From positions 1-64,000 of the forward strand of contig NZ_JBGCVY010000025.1 in NCBI RefSeq assembly GCF_041088075.1: DNA of 64,000 nucleotides, written 5' to 3'. Positions 17,068 to 25,989 of the stretch are shown piece after piece; the first letter of the stretch is position 1; every line of letters begins with the position of its first letter. The notes under the pieces were generated by a model, which searched no databases, was not told the DNA's origin, and was given only the letters and a program-made list of their open reading frames with translations. A program made the position numbers and the translations under genes. This DNA is from Mucilaginibacter_A sp041088075. GTDB taxonomy: Bacteria; Bacteroidota; Bacteroidia; Sphingobacteriales; Sphingobacteriaceae.

Positions 17068-18396
17068 ATGGCTACTCAAAAAGCACATAAGTTTGAAACT
17101 TTACAATTACACGCCGGTCAGGAAGTTGATCCGGTAACCGGTTCCCGCGCGGTGCCTATTTATCAAACCACTTCTTATGTTTTTAACAGTTCGGAACATG
17201 GCGCCAACCTTTTCGCATTAAAAGAATTTGGGAACATTTATACCCGGATTATGAACCCCACAACCGATGTTTTTGAAAAGCGGATTGCAGCGTTGGAAGG
17301 CGGCGTTGCTGCTTTGGCCACTTCATCCGGTCAGGCGGCGCAATTTATCGCTTTAAACAATATCCTGCAAACAGGCGATAATTTTGTTGCCTCGCCTTTT
17401 TTATACGGTGGAAGTTACAACCAGTTTAAAGTCGGTTTGAAACGTTTGGGAATTGAGGCGCGGTTTGCAAAAGATGACAAAGCAGCAAGCATAGAAGCTT
17501 TGATTAACGATAAAACAAAAGCGATTTATATTGAAACAATCGGAAACCCGGAATTTAATGTTCCTGATTTTGAGTCAATTGCAGCGGTTGCCAAAAAGTA
17601 CGATTTGCCTTTGGTGGTTGATAATACTTTTGGTGCCGGTGGTTATTTGTTCCGCCCGTTGGAACATGGCGCAAACATCGTGGTAGAATCGGCAACGAAA
17701 TGGATTGGCGGACATGGAACCAGCATCGGCGGTGTGATTGTGGATGGCGGAAACTATAACTGGGGCAATGGAAAATATCCGCAGTTTTCTGAACCAGCCG
17801 AAGGTTATCACGGCATTGTTTTCTCTGATATTTTTGGCGTAAACAGTGCGATGGGCAATATTCAGTTTATCATTCGTGCGCGTGTGGAAGGTTTGCGTGA
17901 TTTTGGTCCTTCGCAATCTCCTTTCAACTCCTTTTTATTGTTGCAAGGGTTGGAAACGCTTTCGCTGCGCGTGCAACGGCATGTAGAAAACGCGTTGGAA
18001 CTGGCGCAATGGCTGGAAGCACATCCGGAAGTGGAAAAAGTGAACTATCCTGGCTTGGAATCTTCTCCTTACCATTCACTCGCTAAAAAATATCTGAAAA
18101 ATGGTTTTGGTGCTGTTCTGTCGTTTGAGTTGCAAGGCGAAAAAGAAAGAGCAATCCGCTTTGTAGATAGTTTAAAGCTGATAAGCCATTTAGCCAATGT
18201 GGGCGATACCAAAACTTTAATCATCCAGCCTTCTGCAACCACACATCAACAATTATCCGAAGAAGAACAATTGGCTGCTGGCGTAAAACCAAATGCTTTG
18301 CGTGTTGCCGTTGGAATCGAGCATATTGATGATATTAAAGCTGATTTTGAACAGGCTTTTGCCTTGGTTGCACAACCGGAAACAGAATTGGCATAA
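17068..18396 (+). CDS. metY: O-acetylhomoserine sulfhydrylase MetY
   Basis: A 442-residue PLP enzyme of the Cys/Met family that makes homocysteine from O-acetylhomoserine and sulfide. The length (430-450), the N-terminal 'FETLQLHAGQEVDPVTGSRAVPIYQTT' block (quoted by its ends in the family) and SATKWIGGHG around Lys211 mark the MetY branch rather than cystathionine synthases. ATG 17068 gives the conserved MATQKAHKFETLQ start. It lies behind the SAM riboswitch and Cys-rich leader, and ahead of metX, its substrate producer. Confidence 0.93.
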   Translation: MATQKAHKFETLQLHAGQEVDPVTGSRAVPIYQTTSYVFNSSEHGANLFALKEFGNIYTRIMNPTTDVFEKRIAALEGGVAALATSSGQAAQFIALNNILQTGDNFVASPFLYGGSYNQFKVGLKRLGIEARFAKDDKAASIEALINDKTKAIYIETIGNPEFNVPDFESIAAVAKKYDLPLVVDNTFGAGGYLFRPLEHGANIVVESATKWIGGHGTSIGGVIVDGGNYNWGNGKYPQFSEPAEGYHGIVFSDIFGVNSAMGNIQFIIRARVEGLRDFGPSQSPFNSFLLLQGLETLSLRVQRHVENALELAQWLEAHPEVEKVNYPGLESSPYHSLAKKYLKNGFGAVLSFELQGEKERAIRFVDSLKLISHLANVGDTKTLIIQPSATTHQQLSEEEQLAAGVKPNALRVAVGIEHIDDIKADFEQAFALVAQPETELA

Positions 18397-18401
18397 AAAT
18401 T

Positions 18402-18444
18402 AATAAGCTGACCAACAGTATTTTACTGCTGGCCAGCTTATTTT
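18402..18444 (+). terminator. Hairpin between metY and metX
   Basis: AATAAGCTGACCAACAGT pairs with ACTGCTGGCCAGCTTATT (two mismatches) around TATTTT, followed by TTTTAATT. It may terminate or attenuate before metX. Confidence 0.7.
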
Positions 18445-18475
18445 AATTGGTTTTGGCCGAACCTTAATTTTATTG

Positions 18476-19531
18476 ATGAGCCTACAAAAATTTACAAGCA
18501 CCGTTCGTTTTACTTTAGAATCTGGCAAGCATTTGCCCGGCATGGAGATCGCTTACCATACTTTTGGCCATCTTAATCCTGAAAAAAACAATGTGGTTTG
18601 GGTTTGTCATGCTTTAACGGCAAATTCTGATGTGCTGGATTGGTGGCCGGGTTTGTTCGGAGAAAAGGCTTTGTTCAACCCGCAGGATCATTTTATTGTT
18701 TGTGCCAATATTCTGGGTTCTGCTTACGGAACCACCAATCCTTTGAGCATCCATCCCCGAACTGATGAACCTTATTTTTTAACATTTCCCGAATTTACAA
18801 TTCGTGATGTAGTGAAAGCGCATCAATTGCTGGCCAAACATTTAGGGATTGAACAAATAGATACCTTGATTGGTGGTTCTTTAGGCGGACAACAAGCGTT
18901 GGAATGGGCAATTGCAGAACCAGGAAAAATGGATCACTTGATTATTCTCGCCAGCAATGCCAAACATTCTCCCTGGGGGATTGCCTTTAACGAATCGCAA
19001 CGGCTGGCTATTGCTGCCGATCCAACTTTTTACAAGAGTGTGCCAAACGGAGGAAATACCGGGTTAAAAGCAGCACGCAGTTTGGCCTTGCTCTCTTACC
19101 GGAATTATAAAACCTACGCCATAACGCAAGCCGACGATGATCCTCAAAAAAGGGATTCGTTCAACGCTTCCTCCTACCAAAATTACCAGGGACAAAAATT
19201 GGTAAACCGCTTTAATGCTTACAGTTACTGGTATTTAACTAAAGCAATGGACAGTCATAATGTGGCACGAAACAGGCCGAGTTTAGAAAGTGCCCTGGGG
19301 CGGATCAAAGCCAAAACATTGGTTATTGCGATTGCTTCTGATATTCTTTTTCCGCCGGACGAACAACGCTTTCTTTACCGTAATATTCCGGGTGCTGCCT
19401 TCGCCGAGGTAGAATCGTTGTTCGGCCACGATGGTTTTTTAATAGAAACAGAAGCTTTAAGTAAAATTATATATTCTTTTTTGAAACAACAAGTTACAGC
19501 AACGCCTGTCCTTTTATCCGGCACGGCCTAA
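18476..19531 (+). CDS. metX: Homoserine O-acetyltransferase MetX
   Basis: A 351-residue alpha/beta-hydrolase acyltransferase that activates homoserine with acetyl-CoA. The nucleophile motif is IGGSLGGQQALEW (Ser about residue 134), with the acid in 'IASDILFPPDEQ' and His in 'FGHDGFLIE'. The NSDVLDWWPGLFG region is typical for MetX. ATG 18476 is preferred over the adjacent TTG. It lies 6 bp before hom, so the two are translationally linked and together feed MetY. Confidence 0.95.
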   Translation: MSLQKFTSTVRFTLESGKHLPGMEIAYHTFGHLNPEKNNVVWVCHALTANSDVLDWWPGLFGEKALFNPQDHFIVCANILGSAYGTTNPLSIHPRTDEPYFLTFPEFTIRDVVKAHQLLAKHLGIEQIDTLIGGSLGGQQALEWAIAEPGKMDHLIILASNAKHSPWGIAFNESQRLAIAADPTFYKSVPNGGNTGLKAARSLALLSYRNYKTYAITQADDDPQKRDSFNASSYQNYQGQKLVNRFNAYSYWYLTKAMDSHNVARNRPSLESALGRIKAKTLVIAIASDILFPPDEQRFLYRNIPGAAFAEVESLFGHDGFLIETEALSKIIYSFLKQQVTATPVLLSGTA

Positions 19532-19537
19532 ATCCTT

Positions 19538-20734
19538 ATGAGTAAAAAATTAAATATTGGCCTTTTTGGTTTTGGTGTGGTTGGCCAGGGTTTGTACGAT
19601 ATTATCAAAACGAAACATTTGAACCTGGAGATCATTAAATTTGTGATTAAAGATGCCACGAAAGAACGCTCCTTACCGCAACACCTATTTTCGACCGATA
19701 AAAACAGTATCCTCCAAAACCCAGAAATAAATACCGTTGTCGAACTGATCAACGATTCAGATGCTGCTTTCGAAATCGTTTCGGCTGCAATCAAAGCCGG
19801 CAAAAATGTGGTTTCGGCCAACAAAAAAATGATTGCACAGCATTTGGCCGAACTGATTGATTTGCTGCACCAGTACGGAACCTCATTGTTGTACGAAGGC
19901 GCGGTTTGCGGCAGTATTCCCATCATCCGAAACCTGGAAGAATATTACGATAACGAATTGTTGTATTCTATCAGCGGCATTTTTAACGGTTCTTCCAATT
20001 ACATTTTGTCGAAAGGGTTTAACGACGGATTGGATTATGCTTCGGCCTTAAAACAAGCGCAGGATTTGGGTTTTGCCGAAACAGACCCAACGATGGATGT
20101 TGATGGTTTTGATGCCAAATTTAAACTGGTGATTGCTGCTTATCACGCGTATGGAATTGTGGTTAAACCGGAAGAAGTATTTAATTTAGGGATTGCAAAT
20201 TTAGCTGTACAAGATATTCAATACGCAAAAGAGAAAGACCTAAAAATCAAATTAGTACCGTTTGCAAAAAAGCTGAACGACAAGCAAGTTTGTATGTATG
20301 TTTTACCCCGTTTTATCAACCGTAACGAATTGCTTTACAACGTAGATTATGAATACAACGGCGTGATTGTCCAGGCTGCTTTTGCCGATCAGCAGTTTTT
20401 TTATGGCAAAGGTGCAGGCGGCCATCCAACCGGTTCGGCCGTTTTATCAGACATTACCGCTTTGCGTTACGATTACCATTACGAATACAAAAAAGCCGCC
20501 GAAACCGACCATTTACAGTTTACAAACGATGTGGAACTGACCGTTTATTTACGGTATAACCAGGAGGAATTGGTTGATGCTTTGCAGTTTGAACATGTTG
20601 CAGAACGCTTCTATTCGGAAAGTTTTAAATTTATTACAGGAAAAATAAAATTAATAAATCTGATCGCTCAAGAACACCGTATATCAGCAGACAAAGCTTT
20701 TATAGCAGTAACCAACCCGGTCTCGCCGCGGTAG
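19538..20734 (+). CDS. hom: Homoserine dehydrogenase
   Basis: A 398-residue NAD(P)-dependent homoserine dehydrogenase without a fused aspartokinase. GFGVVGQG (residues 10-17) is the nucleotide-binding loop; 'VVSANKKMIA' and the catalytic 'GIFNGSSNYIL...FAETDPTMDVDG' segment are conserved. It supplies homoserine to MetX just upstream. An AC-type motif (19699-19710) is in the coding region. A strong terminator follows. Confidence 0.94.
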   Translation: MSKKLNIGLFGFGVVGQGLYDIIKTKHLNLEIIKFVIKDATKERSLPQHLFSTDKNSILQNPEINTVVELINDSDAAFEIVSAAIKAGKNVVSANKKMIAQHLAELIDLLHQYGTSLLYEGAVCGSIPIIRNLEEYYDNELLYSISGIFNGSSNYILSKGFNDGLDYASALKQAQDLGFAETDPTMDVDGFDAKFKLVIAAYHAYGIVVKPEEVFNLGIANLAVQDIQYAKEKDLKIKLVPFAKKLNDKQVCMYVLPRFINRNELLYNVDYEYNGVIVQAAFADQQFFYGKGAGGHPTGSAVLSDITALRYDYHYEYKKAAETDHLQFTNDVELTVYLRYNQEELVDALQFEHVAERFYSESFKFITGKIKLINLIAQEHRISADKAFIAVTNPVSPR

Positions 20735-20792
20735 GTTTTGCTTAAAAGCACCGATAAAAGTTTTGTAGTAGATTTCTTTTATCTTATTTGTT

Positions 20793-20826
20793 AAAGGGGG
20801 CTCCTGGTCAGAGCCCTCTTTTTTTT
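20793..20826 (+). terminator. Intrinsic terminator after hom
   Basis: GGGCTC pairs with GAGCCC around CTGGTCA, followed by TCTTTTTTTT. Confidence 0.9.
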
Positions 20827-20840
20827 ATGTGGCCAAGTTC

Positions 20841-20995
20841 AGGGCCTGTTTAAATCTCTACCATAAAAATTTATAATGCTTCTTTTATGCCTGTAAATTT
20901 TGTGCTTGATATTGCTATCTTTAGGTACAAAAAACACAAAACAACATTGATTTTTGTGTGGTAAAAGAAGCATCAGCAACAGTTTGAACAAACAT
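20841..20995. repeat. MITE-like element (copy B)
   Basis: Left end AGGGCCTGTTTAAATC, inner inverted motifs at 20876-20887 and 20962-20973 (both exact), and a decayed right end (CAGTTTGAACAAAC). The rest of the 346-bp gap 20735-21080 holds the hom terminator and the promoter of the glycan operon. Confidence 0.8.
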
Positions 20996-21047
20996 TATAC
21001 ACGTACTCAGCTCCTTTTTTAGCTATTCTATTATTCAACAAATTTTA

Positions 21048-21055
21048 TATGTTTG
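21048..21055 (+). promoter_or_regulatory. Putative -7 box of glycan operon
   Basis: TATGTTTG fits TAnnTTTG and lies 25 bp before the GT87 ATG. The -33 element is weak (T-rich tract near 21014-21020). Confidence 0.45.
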
Positions 21056-21080
21056 CAAGCTGTCAAAACCTTTCGAAACC

Positions 21081-22253
21081 ATGTCTTCTGCCTTAAACTT
21101 CCTTACTAAAAAAAGCACGGCACTTTTTTTATGGTTTGGTTTAAGTTTTTTTGTGGCTATCAAACAGGCTTTCGGCCATCTTCACAACAACTACCTCATC
21201 TACAAGTTCACCTTTTTCAACCTCGTCCATCAGCATAATTTATACCTTCCACAACCCGAGCATTTTTTGGATGTAAACCATTATGGGCCCGTGTTTGCTT
21301 TGTTTATAGCACCATTTGTCTGGCTTCCAGATTCGTTGGCCGTTGCGTTGTGGATCATGTTTAATGCTTGGGTTTTATATCAAGCTATTACTCACCTTCC
21401 CATCGCTAACCATTACAAAACCATTGTGTTATTGCTTTGCGCACACGAGTTGATGACTGCTTCTTTTAGCGACCAGTTTAACCCTTGCATGGCTGCTATC
21501 ATTTTGGGCAGTTTTATTTTGATCCGTGAAAAAAAAGATTTTTGGGCGGCTTGCTTGATTATTTTAGGCACTTTTATTAAACTGTATGGCATTGTCGGTT
21601 TGGCGTTTTTCTTTTTTTCGGATCAAAAAATCAAACTCATTTTAAGTTTACTATTTTGGTCGGTAGTTTTCTTTGTTCTGCCGATGGCGATATCTTCTCC
21701 TGCTTTTGTCATTCAAACTTATCAGGATTGGAAAAACGTGCTGATTGAAAAAGATGCTCAAAACGCAGCATCCGTTATGCAGGATATTTCTGTTATCGGC
21801 ATGGTTCGGCGCATTTTTATGCTGCCAAAAATTTCTGATCTTGTTGTCTTACTTCCGGCCTTGGCACTTTTTGGCTCTTCTTACCTGTTCATCAAAAAAT
21901 ACCAAAACCTCTCTTACCAATTGCTTATTTTGAGTTCGACACTGCTGTTTACCGTTCTTTTCAGTTCCGGTTCCGAGTCGCCGACTTATATCATTGCTTT
22001 TGTTGGGGTTGCCATTTGGTTTGTCAACTTGCCAAAACCTGTAACTAAACTTCAAATTGCTTTGCTGGTTTTTGCGTTTATTTTAACCAGCCTTTCGCCA
22101 TCTGATATTTTTCCTAAGTTCATCCAAACCCAATATATAGTAAAATATTCGTTAAAAGCATTGCCATGTTTCCTGGTTTGGTTGTATGTGATTTATGAAA
22201 CCTGGACAAGAAGTGCAGTTGCCGAAACCCAAAAAGTGGAATTAGCCGTATGA
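21081..22253 (+). CDS. GT87-type membrane glycosyltransferase
   Basis: A 390-residue polytopic protein with about ten hydrophobic segments and the loop 'NLYLPQPEHFLDVNHYGPVF' after TM1-2. This fits GT-C mannosyltransferase-like DUF2029/GT87 enzymes, which use polyprenyl-phosphate sugar donors. The next gene (GT2, DPM/ArnC-like) would make such a donor, which supports the call. It ends with a 4-bp ATGA overlap. A near-motif (21457-21468) lies in the gene. Confidence 0.8.
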   Translation: MSSALNFLTKKSTALFLWFGLSFFVAIKQAFGHLHNNYLIYKFTFFNLVHQHNLYLPQPEHFLDVNHYGPVFALFIAPFVWLPDSLAVALWIMFNAWVLYQAITHLPIANHYKTIVLLLCAHELMTASFSDQFNPCMAAIILGSFILIREKKDFWAACLIILGTFIKLYGIVGLAFFFFSDQKIKLILSLLFWSVVFFVLPMAISSPAFVIQTYQDWKNVLIEKDAQNAASVMQDISVIGMVRRIFMLPKISDLVVLLPALALFGSSYLFIKKYQNLSYQLLILSSTLLFTVLFSSGSESPTYIIAFVGVAIWFVNLPKPVTKLQIALLVFAFILTSLSPSDIFPKFIQTQYIVKYSLKALPCFLVWLYVIYETWTRSAVAETQKVELAV

Positions 22254-23203
22254 AAAAGTTAGTTTCCATCGTAGTTCCATCGTTTAATGAAGAAGGCAAT
22301 GTGGAAACGCTTGCTTCAAAATTGATTGCTGTTTTTGCAGGCCTGCCTTATCAATTTGAAGTTATTTTTGTTGACGATGGCAGTTCTGACCATACTTTGG
22401 ATAAACTAAAAACGCTTTCAACTACCGGAAATAACTTTTTTTACTTGGAACTTTCCCGCAATTTCGGCCACCAAAATGCTTTAAAAGCCGGTTACGACCA
22501 TGCCAGTGGCGATTGCATTATTTGCATGGACAGCGATTTGCAGCATCCGCCCGAACTCATCCCGCAATTTTTGCAGAAATGGGAAGAAGGCTACGATATT
22601 GTTTATACCACACGCGAATATGCCGATGAAGCTACTTTTTTTAAGCGTAAAACATCGGATATTTATTACCGCATCATCAATTCGTTATCCGATACAAAGC
22701 TGGAAAAAGGGACGGCAGATTTTAGGCTGATTGACCGGAAAGTAGCAAATGTATTGGCGCAACTTCCTGAAAATGGATTGTTTATGCGCGGTTTGATCCG
22801 TTGGCTTGGCTTCAGGCAATTTGCCATTAACTACGTTTGCGACCCGCGTTTTTCCGGAAAAAGCAAATACACTTTTAAACGGATGGTACGTTTTGCGGTA
22901 GAAGGTATCACTGCTTTCAGCGTTCGTCCGCTAAATATTGCTATCGGCGTGGGTTTATTTTTCGCCCTTGCCGCGGTTTTATACGTGCCTTATATTTTGA
23001 TCAGTTATTTTTCCGGACATGTGGTTTCCGGCTGGGCCTCGCTCCTAGCCACCATTGTTTTTTTTGGCGGTTTGCAGTTGATGGTGATGGGCATTATTGG
23101 TTTGTATTTGGGCAAATTATTTATGCAGGCCAAGCAACGGCCAAATTATATTGTACGTTCTTCTAACCTGGTAAAAATTAACCATGATTTTATTAAGCTT
23201 TGA
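22250..23203 (+). CDS. GT2 glycosyltransferase, polyprenyl-phosphate type
   Basis: A 317-residue DPM1/ArnC/GtrB-like enzyme. It has a GT-A domain with VDDGSSD (about residues 43-49), SRNFGHQNALKAG and DSDLQHPPELI (about 94-104), then two C-terminal transmembrane helices (about 230-285). It probably attaches a sugar to undecaprenyl phosphate on the cytoplasmic face for use by the GT87 protein encoded just upstream. It overlaps the previous gene by 4 bp and the next by 20 bp, so the three are a tight operon. Confidence 0.92.
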   Translation: MKKLVSIVVPSFNEEGNVETLASKLIAVFAGLPYQFEVIFVDDGSSDHTLDKLKTLSTTGNNFFYLELSRNFGHQNALKAGYDHASGDCIICMDSDLQHPPELIPQFLQKWEEGYDIVYTTREYADEATFFKRKTSDIYYRIINSLSDTKLEKGTADFRLIDRKVANVLAQLPENGLFMRGLIRWLGFRQFAINYVCDPRFSGKSKYTFKRMVRFAVEGITAFSVRPLNIAIGVGLFFALAAVLYVPYILISYFSGHVVSGWASLLATIVFFGGLQLMVMGIIGLYLGKLFMQAKQRPNYIVRSSNLVKINHDFIKL

Positions 23204-23975
23204 TATTGAGGAGTTTGACATGCCGTTTGAGTATGGCAAAACCATTTCTTTTGCAGATCAATTGTCCATTTCAACCGAAGGCACGAAAAAGATTTTAGCC
23301 TTGTTAAAACAGCATCAGGTAAAAGCAACCTTTTATTGTACCGCAAATTATGCCTTAAATAAGCCAGACATCATTGAAAAAATAGTTGCCGACGGACACG
23401 AAATTGCTTCCCACGGCTATTACCATTCCGATTTCAAGGTCGAACATTTAAGGCAATCAAAAGAAGCATTGGAGCAATTGACCGGACTGCAGGTCTCGGG
23501 CTACCGCATGGCGCGGATGATGCCGGTTGATGAGCAGGAAATTTTTAAAGCGGGCTATGTTTACAATTCTTCGATCAACCCGACCTGGCTGCCCGGTAGG
23601 TACAACAATTTCAACAAACCGCGAACCTGGTTTTTTAAAGATCAGGTTTTACAGTTGCCGTCTTCAGTTACGCCGGTAGTCCGGTTTCCTTTGTTTTGGC
23701 TGACTTTTCACAACCTGCCATTAAATTTGATCCAATGGTTGTGCTATCGAACCTATAAAAAAGACGGCTATCTCAATTTGTATTTTCACCCTTGGGAATT
23801 TACCAACCTAAACCAACCCGATCGTTTTAACTTTCCCAACTATGTGGTAAAAAAAACTGGCGATAGTTTTGTGAATAGGATCTCTAAATTTATCAATTGG
23901 GCAAAAAGCAAAAACCTAAATTTTTCAACAACAAATGATTTTCTAAAAACTAATATTATTAAAGAAGTTGTTTAA
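23184..23975 (+). CDS. Polysaccharide deacetylase family protein
   Basis: A 263-residue NodB-homology protein. SFDIEEFD (residues 5-12) gives the catalytic/metal Asp, and HEIASHGYYH (about 72-81) is the metal-binding HxxxxH motif. The C-terminal FHPWEF holds the late His. No signal peptide, so it acts in the cytoplasm or on a membrane-bound precursor. It probably removes acyl groups from a lipid-linked or surface glycan made with the two upstream transferases. A near-motif CAAAAGAAGCAT is at 23458-23469. Confidence 0.88.
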   Translation: MILLSFDIEEFDMPFEYGKTISFADQLSISTEGTKKILALLKQHQVKATFYCTANYALNKPDIIEKIVADGHEIASHGYYHSDFKVEHLRQSKEALEQLTGLQVSGYRMARMMPVDEQEIFKAGYVYNSSINPTWLPGRYNNFNKPRTWFFKDQVLQLPSSVTPVVRFPLFWLTFHNLPLNLIQWLCYRTYKKDGYLNLYFHPWEFTNLNQPDRFNFPNYVVKKTGDSFVNRISKFINWAKSKNLNFSTTNDFLKTNIIKEVV

Positions 23976-24020
23976 CCTTTTTGTGTTTTTAGGAATAAAA
24001 ATTGTTCAGAGAAAACCAAT

Positions 24021-24143
24021 TCATCCCCCTAAACCCCTTCAAAGGGAGAAGCCTGTCGCCTACCTTTCTAAAATTCAAAAGTTTCGAGATAAAAAGATAT
24101 GCGCCATGGCCCTTTTCCCCTTTGAAGGGGGTTAGGGGGATGA
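24021..24143. repeat. Inverted-repeat element (CCCCTAA type)
   Basis: TCATCCCCCTAAACCCC (24021-24037) and its mirror GGGGGTTAGGGGGATGA (24127-24143), each flanked inwards by CTTCAAAGGG-type sequence, enclose ~70 bp. It is a separate repeat family from the MITE. A motif copy, TAAAAGAAGTAT, follows at 24160-24171. Confidence 0.75.
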
Positions 24144-24159
24144 CATTAATTTTACCCGG

Positions 24160-24171
24160 TAAAAGAAGTAT
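24160..24171 (+). repeat. Dispersed motif, GTAT variant
   Basis: TAAAAGAAGTAT preceded by AATTTTACCCGG, in the convergent gap before the next gene. Confidence 0.8.
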
Positions 24172-24247
24172 CCGGAAATAAGTTTAAACAACTCCAAATA
24201 GTTTATTACTGTTTTACAACTTATAGTATTGGTAATAAACCTAAATC

Positions 24248-24985
24248 TTATTTATCCTTCCCATTCAGTGCTTTTCTGATTTTTTTGAGCATCGCTTCTA
24301 CGATCAGTAAATCTTCTTCGTCATCAATTGTAACCTTGGTATTTATTCCCGGCCCGGCAATTTCAAATTCAAAACCCACCAAATTTAGGCCGGTAAAAGA
24401 AGCATCCTTATTTAATGCTTCTGTTTTTTGCTGAACGAATTGTTCCTCAACTGCTTTGTTTTCAGTCTTTTCTGTTTCAAAAATATTTTGGATTATTGGA
24501 TCCTCTGATTGTTCGTGTTCTAAACTTAACACCGTTGATCCGTTTAATAATCCATACGTTTTTAAACCATCTACAAAATAGCCTGCAATACGGCCAGCCG
24601 TACTTTCTTCCACGCCAAATTCCCGGATCAATATTTTGTCGAGCATTTCTGTCGGTAGTTCTTTGCCTTTAAACCTTTCGTACAACAAAGAAAAAATTTG
24701 CGGCGATAAAAAAGCCTTTCTAAGCAGATCCAACCTTTCGCTGTTGGTATAAGAATGTTTGATTAGTTTATATTCTTCCGTAGTAGTAATTAAACCTTTT
24801 TCAAAATTGGTTAGTTTAAATTTTTGTGCCGAAGAAATAATCACCATAAAACCGCCGCTTACTTTGCGTTGCATCTTTTGTGCAGCATTTTCTACGGTAC
24901 AACTTCCGCCCAAAGCATTAACAGCATCGGCCAGGGCATACGATTTTTGAAAAGAAGCTAAAGGATAGTTTAAGTTTTTTGGCAC
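24248..24985 (-). CDS. Hypothetical protein, DUF5343-like layout
   Basis: A 245-residue soluble protein with helical, winged-helix-like segments and an acidic C-terminal part. The order 'VSGGFMVIISSAQKFKL...', 'LRKAFLSPQIFSLLYERF' and 'AGRIAGYFVDGLKTYGLL' resembles DUF5343-type proteins, which are of unknown or defence-associated function; this match is weak. Start is GTG 24985. The gene contains a nearly full-length extended motif on the plus strand (24378-24405: ACCAAATTTAGGCCGG plus TAAAAGAAGCAT), read as DASFTGLNLVG. It stands alone. Confidence 0.55.
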   Translation of the reverse strand: MPKNLNYPLASFQKSYALADAVNALGGSCTVENAAQKMQRKVSGGFMVIISSAQKFKLTNFEKGLITTTEEYKLIKHSYTNSERLDLLRKAFLSPQIFSLLYERFKGKELPTEMLDKILIREFGVEESTAGRIAGYFVDGLKTYGLLNGSTVLSLEHEQSEDPIIQNIFETEKTENKAVEEQFVQQKTEALNKDASFTGLNLVGFEFEIAGPGINTKVTIDDEEDLLIVEAMLKKIRKALNGKDK

Positions 24986-25123
24986 AGTTGTTTTATTTAA
25001 AGGTAAAAAAGTATTAAAAATAAAAATAGTAAAAAATCTTAAATAGTAACAAAATCAGGGCTGCTTTATTTTATGATTTTTAAAAACCTTTCTATCTTTA
25101 TATAAACACGATTGTAAAAATCC

Positions 25124-25252
25124 ATGAAAAACTTAACGCTTATACTAACAGGGCTGTCAGTGATAATTATGTTCTCTGCGTCGGGTTGCAGCAAACAGCA
25201 ATACCGGGCCAGGAGCAAAAGATATCCGCATGATGTTCCAAAAAAACAATAA
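25124..25252 (+). CDS. Small lipoprotein, 42 residues
   Basis: An ORF with a clear lipoprotein signal (MKNLTLILTG...) and lipobox SASGC (Cys22), then a short basic tail ending YPHDVPKKQ. Small basic lipoproteins of this shape are common in Sphingobacteriaceae; function unknown. No partner gene nearby; the TMEM175 gene follows after 68 bp. Confidence 0.65.
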   Translation: MKNLTLILTGLSVIIMFSASGCSKQQYRARSKRYPHDVPKKQ

Positions 25253-25320
25253 TCCTATTGATTAGGGTTGATTAAGAACAATGAACAATACGTTTGTGAT
25301 TGTGTTAGCTAAAATACAAC

Positions 25321-25953
25321 ATGAACAAAAACCGGCTTGAAGCTTTTTCGGATGGCGTATTTGCCATCGTCATCACCTTGCTTATTTTAAATGTAAAAGT
25401 ACCGGACGTACACATTACCAATAACGTACAGTTAAACCATATCATCTTTGCTGCCCTACCTAAATTACTAAGTTTTGGTTTTAGCTTTTTGGTAATTGGT
25501 ATCTTCTGGATCGCCCATCACCGGATATTTAGTTTTGCAAAAGTAGTTGATACGCCTTTGCTTTGGCTCAATTTGGTTTACCTGATGTTTAATGCGCTGG
25601 TGCCTTTTCCGGCTTCTATTTTGGCCGATAATTTTTTTCTGCCAACAACCATTTTGATTTATACCGGAACTTTATTTTTGATTTCAATGATGCACTTTAT
25701 TATCCTTGAATACATTATTCGGAACGAGGATGTAAAGCACGGAGCTTTGACTAAAAGTGTTTACCGCTCTGCGGTAAGATCTGCTATTTTTAGCCCGGTT
25801 TGTTTCCTGCTTGCTGGTGCAAGTTGTTTTATCAGCGCTTACCTGAGTTTGTTTTTTATTATTTGCGCGCTGTTTTTTTCAATTTTCATTATTGGCAAAA
25901 ATAAAGTAAGCAAGAAGCTTATTGCTGTGGCCAAAGAGGAAGCCGCACCGTAA
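25321..25953 (+). CDS. TMEM175-family potassium channel
   Basis: A 210-residue protein with six predicted transmembrane segments. The N-terminal RxxxFSDGVFAI motif (residues 5-16: RLEAFSDGVFAI) is diagnostic of TMEM175/DUF1211, where this helix lines the pore. Bacterial members form tetrameric K+ channels. Monocistronic; an exact motif copy lies just past the stop, shared with the convergent E2 gene. Confidence 0.9.
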   Translation: MNKNRLEAFSDGVFAIVITLLILNVKVPDVHITNNVQLNHIIFAALPKLLSFGFSFLVIGIFWIAHHRIFSFAKVVDTPLLWLNLVYLMFNALVPFPASILADNFFLPTTILIYTGTLFLISMMHFIILEYIIRNEDVKHGALTKSVYRSAVRSAIFSPVCFLLAGASCFISAYLSLFFIICALFFSIFIIGKNKVSKKLIAVAKEEAAP

Positions 25954-25963
25954 TCAGCAATAC

Positions 25964-25989
25964 TAATTTTATGCCGGTAAAAGAAGCAT
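25964..25989 (+). repeat. Extended motif between convergent genes
   Basis: ACTAATTTTATGCCGG then TAAAAGAAGCAT (25978-25989). Its last base is the first base of the E2 stop codon on the other strand. Confidence 0.85.
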
